From: Kribbella steppae | GTDB lineage: Bacteria; Actinomycetota; Actinomycetes; Propionibacteriales; Kribbellaceae | Assembly (NCBI RefSeq): GCF_004342025.1 | Contig: NZ_SLWN01000017.1 | Coordinates: forward strand, 124,001-188,000 | DNA length: 64,000 bases | Direction of reading: 5' to 3' | The notes under the pieces: model-generated | What the model was told of the DNA's origin: nothing | Database searches by the model: none | Seen by the model: only the letters and a program-made list of their open reading frames with translations | Part shown: positions 7,495 through 15,027 of the stretch, piece by piece | Layout of the letters: each line of letters begins with the position of its first letter | How positions within the stretch are numbered: the first letter of the stretch is position 1 | Program-made: the position numbers and the translations under genes

Positions 7495-9717
7495 TCAGCC
7501 ATTATGCATGAAGTGCGGTGAGGGTGCTGGCTTCCGGTCCGCCAGCGGCTCGATCGGCGGTACGTCGGTCTCGCCGAGGAACACCCGCCGGACCACCCGC
7601 TCGGCCGCGCGTCCGTCGTCGTACTCGCAGAACTTCTCCCGGTACAGCTGCCGGTGCTTGGCCGCCTCTGCCGACGCGAATCCGCCGGTCTGCAAGACGG
7701 TCAGCAGCTCCTCGGGTGACCGCGCGACCAGACCGGGCGGAAACTCGGTGATGTCGAAGTAGGTGCCGCGCCGTCCGTCGTAGAAGCTCTGGTCCTCGAC
7801 CAGAAGCACGATCGGGCGATCCAGGTTCGCGTAGTCGAAGGTGATCGACGAGTAGTCCGAGATCAGTACGTCGGCCGCCAGCATCAGATCCTCGACCCGC
7901 GGGTGCTGGGACACGTCGATCACCCTGCCGGAATGCACATCCGGTGCCTTCGACAACGAATAGTGCGTCCGCACCAGCACCCGGCCGTGCTCGCCGACCG
8001 CGACGGCCAGCCGGTCCAGGTCGAGGTGGATCCCGTCCCCGCCGAGGTCGATCAGCCCGGCCGGGGTCCGGACCGAGTCCACGCCGTCGCGGAACGTCGG
8101 CGCGTACAGCACCACCAGGTGCGAGTCGTCGAAGCCGAAGCCGGCCCGGATCGCGCGGACCTCGTCGAGGGTCGCGTTGATCAGCCGGTCGTTGCGCGGG
8201 AAGCCGTACTCGAGCTCCTCGAAGTACGCCGGGTAGGTCCGCTCCCAGATCTCCGAGGAGTACCGGTTCGACGAGATGTTGAAGTCCCACCGGTCGGTCT
8301 GCCGCATCAGCTCGTCGAGGTCCAGGTCCTTCGCGGCCAACGGGAAGTGCCGCAGGTCGGTCCCCATCGTCTTGAGCGGCGTACCGTGCTGGGTCTGCAG
8401 GTGGATCTGCCCCTCCCGCTTCACCAGCTCCTTCGGCCAGTTCATGTTGCTGATGAAGTACGTCGCCCGGTCCAGCAGCTTCTGGTACGCCGGCGAACCC
8501 GCGACGACGTACTCGACACCCTCGGGGACAACTGCGACGTGGTCGGCGTCGACGACCCAGACTCCGCGCAGGTGCGGCGCCAGCTCGGCCGCCTTCTCGT
8601 AGATCGCCCGCGGGTTGCAGGCGAACTGCTTGAACCAGTAGGAGCAGTAGGCGGCCAGGTTCGGGTCGAGCTTGTTGCGGTGCAGGAGCTTGCCGACGGT
8701 CTTGCGCGGGCTGGGGACGTGCAGCACCTTGGCGCTCAGCTTGAGCGTGGAGTAGGTCGCGTAGTCGTCGTGGATGAGCAACCACCGTTTGAACCCGCGG
8801 CTGGTGCGGTCGGCGCCGTACCCCGCCGGCTTCCAGCGCTTGGCGAACTCATGCGCCGCGTGGAAGAACTCGGCCCGGTCGTCCGGATCGATCCGCTCCG
8901 GCTTCGCGAGTACGGCGAGGATGTGGTCCAGTGACCGGTCGAACGCGAACCGGCGCCAGCCGGCCAGCTCCGGGTCGGACTGGATGAACGCGTGCACCCG
9001 GTCGTACTGGTCGAAGATGTCCCACTGCCTGCGGCCGCCGGTGGCGTGGATGTTGCCGCCGGTCCGGTGCTGGCGGTAGTGCACGACCACCCGGTCCAGC
9101 GTCGCGATCCGCTCGGCGGTCAGCATGGTCGAGTACGTCCAGGGCGCGTCGTCGTAGAAACCGGCCGTGAAGGCGAACCCGTGGCGGGTCAGGAAGTCCC
9201 GCCGGCAGGCCTTGTTCCAGACCACCTCGAGGAAGGTGAGGAAGATCGGCCGCTCCGCCGCGGTGAACACTCCCGCGCCGTGCCCGGCGAAGGCGTCGTG
9301 CCGCTGGTTGCGGACCACCCGGCCGTCCCAGAAGATCCGCTCGTAGTCGAACAGCAGGATGTCCGGCCGGTCGGTCGCGTCGATCCGGGTCGCGATCGCC
9401 TCCAGCGAACCGGGCAGGTACAGGTCGTCGGCGTCGAGGAACAGCACATAGTCCCCGCGGCACTCCTTCAGCCCGGCGTTCCGGGCCAGCCCCACACCGA
9501 CGTTCTCGTCCAGGTGCAGCACCCGGACCCGCGGATCGGCCGCCGCGTACTCGTCCAGGATCCGGCCGGACCCGTCCCGGTCGGCATCATCCACCCCGAT
9601 GATCTCGAAGTCGGTGAACGACTGCCCGAGCACCGAGTCCAGGCACGGTCGCAGCCACGCCCGGGAGGCATGGCAGGGGACCACGATGCTGAACTTGGGG
9701 ACGATGCCGAGCGCCAT
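7495..9717 (-). CDS. GT2 glycosyltransferase fused to CDP-glycerol glycerophosphotransferase
   Basis: A 740-aa two-domain enzyme. Residues 8-240 form a family-2 glycosyltransferase (FSIVVPCHASRAWL at the start, DXD-type LFLDADDLY at 92-100). Residues about 390-720 form a Glyphos_transf domain (QTQHGTPLKTMGTD, FISNMNWPKE, VLISDYSSITFDYANLDRPI), the TagF-like family that polymerises glycerol-phosphate or ribitol-phosphate units from CDP-alditols. It probably builds a wall teichoic acid or a related anionic glycopolymer at the inner membrane face. The start is ATG at 9717, probably leaderless. Its stop lies one base before the argS leader ORF. Confidence 0.92.
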   Translation of the reverse strand: MALGIVPKFSIVVPCHASRAWLRPCLDSVLGQSFTDFEIIGVDDADRDGSGRILDEYAAADPRVRVLHLDENVGVGLARNAGLKECRGDYVLFLDADDLYLPGSLEAIATRIDATDRPDILLFDYERIFWDGRVVRNQRHDAFAGHGAGVFTAAERPIFLTFLEVVWNKACRRDFLTRHGFAFTAGFYDDAPWTYSTMLTAERIATLDRVVVHYRQHRTGGNIHATGGRRQWDIFDQYDRVHAFIQSDPELAGWRRFAFDRSLDHILAVLAKPERIDPDDRAEFFHAAHEFAKRWKPAGYGADRTSRGFKRWLLIHDDYATYSTLKLSAKVLHVPSPRKTVGKLLHRNKLDPNLAAYCSYWFKQFACNPRAIYEKAAELAPHLRGVWVVDADHVAVVPEGVEYVVAGSPAYQKLLDRATYFISNMNWPKELVKREGQIHLQTQHGTPLKTMGTDLRHFPLAAKDLDLDELMRQTDRWDFNISSNRYSSEIWERTYPAYFEELEYGFPRNDRLINATLDEVRAIRAGFGFDDSHLVVLYAPTFRDGVDSVRTPAGLIDLGGDGIHLDLDRLAVAVGEHGRVLVRTHYSLSKAPDVHSGRVIDVSQHPRVEDLMLAADVLISDYSSITFDYANLDRPIVLLVEDQSFYDGRRGTYFDITEFPPGLVARSPEELLTVLQTGGFASAEAAKHRQLYREKFCEYDDGRAAERVVRRVFLGETDVPPIEPLADRKPAPSPHFMHNG
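7501..7506 (-). promoter_or_regulatory. Possible -10 element for the argS leader transcript
   Basis: CATAAT on the minus strand lies 7 nt upstream of the leader-peptide ATG, the spacing seen at other apparently leaderless genes in this window. It lies inside the last codons of the glycosyltransferase gene. No convincing -35 was found. Confidence 0.4.
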
Positions 9718-9725
9718 GCCACGTC

Positions 9726-9735
9726 ATCCTAGGGT
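9726..9735. promoter_or_regulatory. Overlapping back-to-back -10 elements of two leaderless genes
   Basis: ATCCTAGGGT contains TAGGGT reading right (9730-9735, 6 nt before the ATG at 9742) and TAGGAT reading left (9726-9731, 8 nt before the ATG at 9717). Both flanking genes lack a Shine-Dalgarno sequence, and only 24 bp separate their start codons. Confidence 0.55.
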
Positions 9736-9741
9736 GCAGGT

Positions 9742-10521
9742 ATGAGTACAGATGTGTTCGAGCCACTGGCTGGGCTGGAGGGCGTGGGGTCGGCGGCCCG
9801 GGCGGCCCGGGACGCGGTCGATGTGCTGTTGCGAGACCGTGGGCTGCGCAAGGTCGGCTCGGACGTGACCGCCGAGGCTTTGCTGCGTGGCGCCCACGCC
9901 TCCGCCGCGCTGGCCGGCAGCCCGGCGACCCTCGAGGAGGTACGACGAGGTGCCGCCGACGGACTGGCCACGGGTGCGGTCCGGATCACCGGTGAGCTGA
10001 TGCGGCTCGCTCCCCAGATCGACACTGCCCCGGTGCAGGTCTGGACCAGACTGCACCAGTTGGCCGCGGCCGACCTGGGCCCGGAAGACCAGTTGGGCCA
10101 TCTGCGGACCAGTCGGGAGCCGGTGCCGGACGACATCCCGGGGCTGCCGCCGGCGCCCGGTGCCGACGAGATGTGGGAGCGGCTGAGCGCGCTGGCGCAG
10201 AATCTGACCCGCCCGACCACGGCACCCGGTCTCGTGGTCGCGGCGATCGTCCATGCCGAGCTCGCCGTCCTGCGCCCCTTCCCGACCGCCAACGGTCTGG
10301 TCGCCCGGGCCGCCGAACGCTGCCTGTTAGTTGCCAGGGGCATCGACCCGGTCGCGGTCACCGTTCCGGAGATTGGTCACTATGAGTTGGCAGGAACCTA
10401 TCCGTCTGGGCTCGGCGACTACGCAGCGCAAGGGCTGACGGGGGTTCGTGACTGGCTGCTGCGGACCTGCGAGGTCGTGGCACTGGGTGCCGAACGATCG
10501 CCATTGGCACACGTCGGCTGA
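9742..10521 (+). CDS. Degenerate Fic-like protein
   Basis: A 259-aa cytosolic protein, mostly helical. The segment HAELAVLRPFPTANGLVARA (about residues 172-191) aligns with the Fic core HPFxxGNGRxxR, but the catalytic His is Arg and the Arg after GNG is Leu, so AMP transfer activity is unlikely. The N-terminal half (LLRGAHASAALAGSPATLEE) resembles the helix before the core in Fic proteins. I recall similar proteins next to HAD-IB phosphatase genes in other actinobacteria, which is also the case here. ATG at 9742 appears leaderless, with TAGGGT 6 nt upstream. The biological role is unknown. Confidence 0.6.
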   Translation: MSTDVFEPLAGLEGVGSAARAARDAVDVLLRDRGLRKVGSDVTAEALLRGAHASAALAGSPATLEEVRRGAADGLATGAVRITGELMRLAPQIDTAPVQVWTRLHQLAAADLGPEDQLGHLRTSREPVPDDIPGLPPAPGADEMWERLSALAQNLTRPTTAPGLVVAAIVHAELAVLRPFPTANGLVARAAERCLLVARGIDPVAVTVPEIGHYELAGTYPSGLGDYAAQGLTGVRDWLLRTCEVVALGAERSPLAHVG

Positions 10522-10528
10522 CATGCGA

Positions 10529-10554
10529 ACGGCGTTCTCTACTGAGAACGCCGT
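10529..10554 (+). terminator. Terminator after the Fic-like gene
   Basis: A perfect 11-bp inverted repeat ACGGCGTTCTC, loop TACT, then its complement, 8 nt after the stop codon. There is no T-tract, as is common in actinobacteria. Confidence 0.8.
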
Positions 10555-10817
10555 CGCTGGCACGTCACCCTGGTTACCATGCGTGCACCTGTCTGCCGCC
10601 ACAGGACTAGGCCTGGGTCGCGCTGCCCGGTTGGGATGGGCTGGTCGCCGCGTGGGTGCCTGGGTGCCGTGCAATCTCTACCGGATCCGAAGATCCTTTG
10701 TACTTCCTTTGTACTCCTGAAAACCCTTCGTGTGAAGGGCTTACGCGGCCTTCATGGAGTTGAGAACAATGAAGCGGCCTTCAGCTTTCGGGGTCGGCCG
10801 GGGGTCGGTTTCGAGGG
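10555..10817. other. Convergent gap; minus-strand terminator at 10719-10739
   Basis: No gene is supported here. CCCTTC-GTGT-GAAGGG (10724-10739) followed on the minus strand by TTTTC fits the terminator of the HAD gene. CTTTGTACT is repeated twice near 10697-10714, and GGCCTTCA recurs near 10747 and 10776. I found no meaning for these repeats. Confidence 0.5.
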
Positions 10818-11630
10818 TCAGTTCTCGGTCCGGCGGGCGCGTCGGCGGGCGGCCAGGAGCAGTGCCCCGGCGGCCAGTCCGGCAACGGCGACGGTGGCCA
10901 TGGCGGGCCGTCGTACCTCGTGAAAACGGCCTCGCTCGGCCAGGCCGACCGGCTCGCTGAAGTCCAGTACCGGCCAGTCCCGGGCGACGGCGAGCCGGCG
11001 TAACGCCTTGTCGGGATTGACCGCGAAGGGGTGACCGACCGCAGCCAGCATCGGCTCGTCGGTGACAGAGTCCGAATAGGCGTAGGAGTTCTCCAGGTCG
11101 TAGCCCTCGGCCTCGGCCAGCGCCAGCATCGCGGTCGCCTTGTACGGACCGTAGGCGTACTCCTCGATCTCACCCGTGTACTTGCCGTCAGCAACTACCA
11201 TGCGGGTGGCGATCACCTTGTCGGCGCCGAGCATCGCCCCGATCGGCTCGACCACCTCGGCCCCGGACGACGACACGATCACCACGTCCCGGCCGGCCGC
11301 GTGGTGCTCGTCGATCAGCTCCACCGCCTCCTCGTGGATCATCGGGGTGACGATGTGGTGCAGGGTGTCGGCGACGATCGCCTTCACCGTCTCCACGTCC
11401 CAGCCGGTGCACATAGCGGACAGGTATTCCCGCATCCGCTCCATCTGGTCATGGTCCGCGCCGCCGAGCAGGTACACGAACTGGGCATAGGCACTGCGCA
11501 GGACGGTACGGCGGTTGATCAGCCCGCCGGCGTAGAACGGCCGGGAGAACGCCAGCGTGCTGGAACGGGCGATTATGGTCTTGTCCAGATCGAAGAAGGC
11601 GGCCGTTCTGGCCGTCCTGGAGTGCGCCAT
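10818..11630 (-). CDS. HAD-IB family phosphatase (SerB-like)
   Basis: A protein of 270 aa from ATG at 11630; in-frame ATGs at 11642 and 11648 are equally possible because none has a clear ribosome-binding site. HAD motif I is AAFFDLDKTII (FDLDKT, with Leu before the second Asp), motif II is VVIVSSSG, and motif III/IV is ENSYAYSDSVTDEPML. The family hydrolyses phosphomonoesters such as phosphoserine. A C-terminal hydrophobic stretch (AMATVAVAGLAAGALLLAAR) followed by basic residues suggests a membrane anchor. I recall an equivalent gene next to 6C RNA and ssd in mycobacteria (Rv3661). Confidence 0.88.
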   Translation of the reverse strand: MAHSRTARTAAFFDLDKTIIARSSTLAFSRPFYAGGLINRRTVLRSAYAQFVYLLGGADHDQMERMREYLSAMCTGWDVETVKAIVADTLHHIVTPMIHEEAVELIDEHHAAGRDVVIVSSSGAEVVEPIGAMLGADKVIATRMVVADGKYTGEIEEYAYGPYKATAMLALAEAEGYDLENSYAYSDSVTDEPMLAAVGHPFAVNPDKALRRLAVARDWPVLDFSEPVGLAERGRFHEVRRPAMATVAVAGLAAGALLLAARRRARRTEN

Positions 11631-11796
11631 GGGGTCGAGCATAGGCATTGGAGCGAAACGCCGAGGGACCCGGGCTTTTGCGTGGGCCAGTCTCCCGTTA
11701 GACTGTTGGCAGTGTGACAGTGACACTGGCTCGAGAGCGCCTGTTCGGCGGGCTCGGCGGCTGGACGACATCATCTGGTTGCAACTGAACTGAGAT

Positions 11797-11935
11797 GTGT
11801 GGAATCCAGATTCGGGGGGTACATACCTCCTGACAGTGGCAGACTGTCGCCTCCTGATCGGCCCCCGGCTCCTCCCCCCGAGCCCGTGGCCGAAGACGGC
11901 CCCCGGTCACCCCCCCCGCCGGGGGCCGTCGCCTT
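11797..11935 (+). ncRNA. 6C small RNA
   Basis: Two consecutive hairpins carry runs of at least six C in their loops, the defining feature of the actinobacterial 6C RNA. Hairpin 1: GGCTC (11867-11871), loop CTCCCCCC, GAGCC (11880-11884). Hairpin 2: GACGGCCCCCGG (11895-11906), a loop with eight C, then the perfect complement (11919-11930) followed by GCCTTTCC, which also serves as terminator. The RNA is divergent from a HAD phosphatase gene, as I recall for B11 of Mycobacterium tuberculosis. The 5' end is approximate. Roles reported for the family touch cell division and DNA replication genes. Confidence 0.87.
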
Positions 11936-11936
11936 T

Positions 11937-11990
11937 CCTCTTCCAGGTGGACAGCCTCTTCCAGGTGGACGGCCTCTTCCAGGTTTGGGA
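11937..11990 (+). repeat. Three tandem 18-bp repeats
   Basis: CCTCTTCCAGGTGGACAG, CCTCTTCCAGGTGGACGG and CCTCTTCCAGGTTTGGGA lie head to tail directly after the 6C terminator. No ORF here looks coding. With 11991-12100, which holds only further GC-rich degenerate sequence, they fill the gap before the chitinase promoter. Confidence 0.8.
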
Positions 11991-12100
11991 GAGGCCGCCT
12001 CCAGGTTGAGAGAGGTCTCCTCCGGGTTCGGAGGGTCTGCTGCCCGGTTCGGGCGGAGTTCTCCGTGGTGAATGTAAAAGCTTCCTCAGTTTTCTGACGG

Positions 12101-12114
12101 TGGGAGCGCTTTCA
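12101..12114 (+). promoter_or_regulatory. LacI-family operator (CebR-like) before chitinase
   Basis: TGGGAGCGCTTTCA is an imperfect copy of the palindrome TGGGAGCGCTCCCA bound by CebR-type LacI regulators of polysaccharide degradation in Streptomyces. It lies 15 bp upstream of the promoter -35. No LacI gene is present in the window. Confidence 0.6.
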
Positions 12115-12128
12115 AATTATGCAGGGTC

Positions 12129-12157
12129 TTGACAATGTAGTTACGCAGTCACAGTTT
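12129..12157 (+). promoter_or_regulatory. Chitinase promoter, probably leaderless
   Basis: A consensus -35 TTGACA (12129-12134), a 17-bp spacer and a weak -10 CAGTTT (12152-12157) lie 7 nt before the ATG at 12165. The gene has no Shine-Dalgarno sequence, so transcription probably begins at the start codon. Confidence 0.55.
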
Positions 12158-12164
12158 GTAAGCC

Positions 12165-13643
12165 ATGAACCCGCGTGCACTCCGCCCCCAGGCCGCGATC
12201 ATTCCCGCCCTGATCACGCTTCTCGCCGCCCTCACGGGCCTGCTTCTGGTCCCCGCGACCGGATCCGCCGCCACCAATCTCGTCACGAACGGAACCTTCG
12301 AGACCGGCAACCTGTCCGGCTGGACCTGCGCCGCCGGCGCCGCGACCACCTCGGCCCGCACCGGCAGCTACGCCCTCCAGGGCAGCCCGACGTCGTCCGA
12401 CAACGCCCGCTGCAGCCAGTCGATTCCGGTCAAGGCCAGTACGACGTACACCTTGTCTGCGTGGGTCAAAGGCTCGAACGTCTACCTGGGCTTCGAGGGC
12501 GGTACGTCGACCTGGAGCACCAGCACCACCTGGAACCAGTTGACGACCACCTTCACCACCAGCGCCTCCACGACCCGGGTGACGATCTACCTGCACGGTT
12601 GGTACGGGCTACCGCCGTACCAGGCGGACGACGTCGTACTGGATGGTCCGGGTGGTACGCCGGATCCGACCACGCCGCCGACCACCCCGCCGACGACTCC
12701 TCCCACCACACCACCCACGACGCCGCCCACCACTCCGCCGCCGACCAACGGCGCTCTGCCCAAGCACGTTCTCACCGGCTACTGGCAGAACTTCAACAAC
12801 GGCGCCACGGTCCAGCGCATCTCGGACGTGCAGGCCGCGTACGACCTGATCGCGGTCGCCTTCGCCGACGCTGACCCGTCCCGGCCGGGTGCGATCACCT
12901 TCAACCTGGACTCCGCCGGGCTGGGTGGTTACACGGTCGCCCAGTTCAAGGCCGACATCGCGGCCAAGAAGGCGGCCGGGAAGAGCGTCATCCTGTCGGT
13001 CGGCGGTCAGAACGGCACCATCTCGGTCGGCAACGCCGAGGCCGCGACCAACTTCGCCAACAGTGCTCTGACGGTACTGCGCGAGTACGGCTTCGACGGG
13101 ATCGACATCGACCTCGAGAACGGGGTCAACGCGCAGTACATGGATCAGGCGTTGCGCAGCCTGCAGAGCCAGTTCGGCAGCGGCCTGATCATCGCGATGG
13201 CGCCGCAGACGATCGACATGCAGAGTACGTCGTTCGAGTACTTCAAGCTCGCGCTGGCGATCAAGGACATCCTGACCGTGGTCAACGTGCAGTACTACAA
13301 CTCCGGCTCGATGAACGGCTGTGACGGGCAGGTGTACTCGCAGGGCACGGTCGACTTCATCACCGCGCAGGCCTGCATCATGCTGCAGAACGGCCTCCGC
13401 CCGGACCAGGTCGGTCTCGGCCTGCCGGCGTCGTCCCGAGCGGCCGGCAGCGGCTACGTCTCGCCGCAGATCGTCAACAACGCGCTGGACTGCCTGACCC
13501 GCGGCACGAACTGCGGCAACTTCAAGCCGAGCACCACGTGGCCGTCGCTGCGCGGTGCGATGACCTGGTCGACCAACTGGGACGCGCTGAACGGCAACGC
13601 GTTCGCCAACCAGGTCGGCGCCCACGTCCACTCACTGCCCTGA
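12165..13643 (+). CDS. Secreted GH18 chitinase with N-terminal carbohydrate-binding module
   Basis: A 492-aa secreted enzyme. Order: signal peptide (1-35, cleavage near SAA-TNL), beta-sandwich CBM of the CBM4/9/16 type (36-155, NLVTNGTFETGNLSGW), Thr-Pro-Pro linker (about 160-190), GH18 barrel (195-492). The catalytic motif DGIDIDLE is at 311-318 with Glu318 as acid, and SVGG at the end of beta-3 is present. It cleaves beta-1,4 links in chitin outside the cell. A CebR-like operator precedes it. The stop overlaps the next start (TGATG), so the downstream regulator is translationally coupled. Confidence 0.93.
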   Translation: MNPRALRPQAAIIPALITLLAALTGLLLVPATGSAATNLVTNGTFETGNLSGWTCAAGAATTSARTGSYALQGSPTSSDNARCSQSIPVKASTTYTLSAWVKGSNVYLGFEGGTSTWSTSTTWNQLTTTFTTSASTTRVTIYLHGWYGLPPYQADDVVLDGPGGTPDPTTPPTTPPTTPPTTPPTTPPTTPPPTNGALPKHVLTGYWQNFNNGATVQRISDVQAAYDLIAVAFADADPSRPGAITFNLDSAGLGGYTVAQFKADIAAKKAAGKSVILSVGGQNGTISVGNAEAATNFANSALTVLREYGFDGIDIDLENGVNAQYMDQALRSLQSQFGSGLIIAMAPQTIDMQSTSFEYFKLALAIKDILTVVNVQYYNSGSMNGCDGQVYSQGTVDFITAQACIMLQNGLRPDQVGLGLPASSRAAGSGYVSPQIVNNALDCLTRGTNCGNFKPSTTWPSLRGAMTWSTNWDALNGNAFANQVGAHVHSLP

Positions 13644-14557
13644 TGCACAGCTACCGACCGGCTCCGGTGCTGGAAGCGCTCGGTGTCTGCTCGGAGGACG
13701 AGCAGCTCTACCGGGCGCTTCTGGCCCGACCGGAGTCCACCACTATTGACCTCTCACGTGACACCGGGTGGCCTGCTAACCGCGTCGGCAGGCATCTGAA
13801 GTCACTGCTGTCCCTCGGCCTCGCCTCGCGGACGACAGGCCGCCCGGCCAGGTACGTGCCTGCTGTGCCGGAGGCTGCTGTCGAGCTCCTGGCGCTGCGG
13901 AAGCAGGCCGCGATCGTCGAGGCCAGGCTCGGTGCGTCCGTGCTGACGACAGAGTTCCGCCGGCCGGACTCGTCCACTGTGATCCGAGGGGCCGAGGCGG
14001 TCGCGCAGCGGTTCTATCAGGCACAACAGAGCGCCCAGACCGAAGTGCTGCTCCTCGACCGGTCGCCATACGTCGTACTGCCGATCGAGCCGCGGCGTGC
14101 GCATGGAGTGTCCTACCGGACGATCTACGACCTGGCGTCGCTGTCCGAGCCGGGTGACCTGATGGCTGCCCGGTCTGCCGGTTGCCGGATCCTGCGCGAG
14201 GTACCGATCAAGCTGGTTGTGGTGGATCGTCGTACCGGACTGCTTCCGACGAGTCCGGACGTGGTCGTGGAGCTGGGGGCTTCGAGCCTGCTGGACGCGT
14301 TGCTGCGGCTGTTCGAGCTGTTGTGGCAGCAGGCGAGTCCGCTGTCTCCGGCGGCGTCGGAGGGGCCGCTGAGCTACGACGATCAGCAGTTGCTCGCACT
14401 GGCTGCGGCTGGGCTGACGGATCAGGCGATCGCTCGACGGCTGGGTGTGGCGCAGCGGACGGTCGAGCGGCGGATGCAGCGGATCCTGAAGGCGCTGGAC
14501 GCGACCACCCGCTTCCAGGCCGGACTCCGCGCCGGCCAACGCGGGCTGCTCGTCTAG
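13643..14557 (+). CDS. TrmB-like/LuxR-type transcriptional regulator
   Basis: A 304-aa protein with two DNA-binding regions. The N terminus (residues 8-75) is a TrmB-like winged helix (LYRALLARPESTTIDLSRDT, then RVGRHLKSLLSLGLA). The middle resembles the phospholipase-D-like sensor domain of these regulators (AEAVAQRFYQAQQSAQTEVL). The C terminus has a LuxR-type HTH (DDQQLLALAAAGLTDQAIAR, then RTVERRMQRIL). The start is ATG at 13643, overlapping the chitinase stop as TGATG; the frame is open further upstream within the chitinase gene. It probably controls the chitinase or nearby genes; the ligand is unknown. Confidence 0.85.
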   Translation: MHSYRPAPVLEALGVCSEDEQLYRALLARPESTTIDLSRDTGWPANRVGRHLKSLLSLGLASRTTGRPARYVPAVPEAAVELLALRKQAAIVEARLGASVLTTEFRRPDSSTVIRGAEAVAQRFYQAQQSAQTEVLLLDRSPYVVLPIEPRRAHGVSYRTIYDLASLSEPGDLMAARSAGCRILREVPIKLVVVDRRTGLLPTSPDVVVELGASSLLDALLRLFELLWQQASPLSPAASEGPLSYDDQQLLALAAAGLTDQAIARRLGVAQRTVERRMQRILKALDATTRFQAGLRAGQRGLLV

Positions 14558-14573
14558 TCCGTGACGTCTGCCT

Positions 14574-15023
14574 TTAGTCCGTCACATCGGCGACCGTGGC
14601 GTTGAGGGCCTTGAAGAGGTCCTCGGCGGCCACGGTGATGCCGACGCCGTGGTCGCCGCCGCCGAGGGAGATCGTGCCGGTGATGCGTTCGTCGGCGACG
14701 ACCGGCCAGGCGTGCGTGCTGCCGAGCGGTGTGATCGTGCCGCGGACGTACCCGGTGACGGCGAACGCGGTGCCCTTGTCCGGCATCGAGATCCGGTTGA
14801 CGCCGAGCAGCGAGCGCAGCTTCGGCCACGCGATCTCCCGGTCACCGGGGACCAGCACGAACCGATAGTCGTCATCGGACAGCCGGACCACGATCGTCTT
14901 GATCAGGTCGGCCGGCTCGATGCCGCGGGCAGCCGCGGCCTCCTCCAGCGAGTTGACGCGCCCGTGTCTGGTCACCTCGTAGCTCAGCCCCAGCTGGTCG
15001 GCTGCCTCGATCGCTTTGGTCAC
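14574..15023 (-). CDS. YbaK/ProX-type aminoacyl-tRNA deacylase
   Basis: A 149-aa protein of the YbaK/EbsC fold: EEAAAARGIEPADLIKTIVV (about 26-45) and the DREIAWPKL and PDKGTAFAVTGYVRGTITPL segments match the family. Members hydrolyse mischarged tRNAs such as Cys-tRNA-Pro in trans. The start is GTG at 15023, just 4 nt after the stop of the MFS gene upstream, so the two are probably co-transcribed and coupled. The functional link to an exporter is unclear. Confidence 0.85.
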   Translation of the reverse strand: MTKAIEAADQLGLSYEVTRHGRVNSLEEAAAARGIEPADLIKTIVVRLSDDDYRFVLVPGDREIAWPKLRSLLGVNRISMPDKGTAFAVTGYVRGTITPLGSTHAWPVVADERITGTISLGGGDHGVGITVAAEDLFKALNATVADVTD

Positions 15024-15027
15024 CCGG

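Noticed and set aside
10670..10720. Possible tRNA or attachment-site remnant at the CTTTGTACT repeats
   Set aside because: No cloverleaf, no integrase nearby and no matching second copy in the window.
11799..12071. 90-aa forward ORF with PLPGGQ repeats
   Set aside because: It runs through the 6C RNA hairpins and the 18-bp repeats; composition reflects those structures and there is no start signal.
12661..12745. CRISPR-like or satellite repeats
   Set aside because: The repeats encode the Thr-Pro-Pro linker of the chitinase in frame; the similar GTCGGx array at 19868-19970 encodes a linker too.
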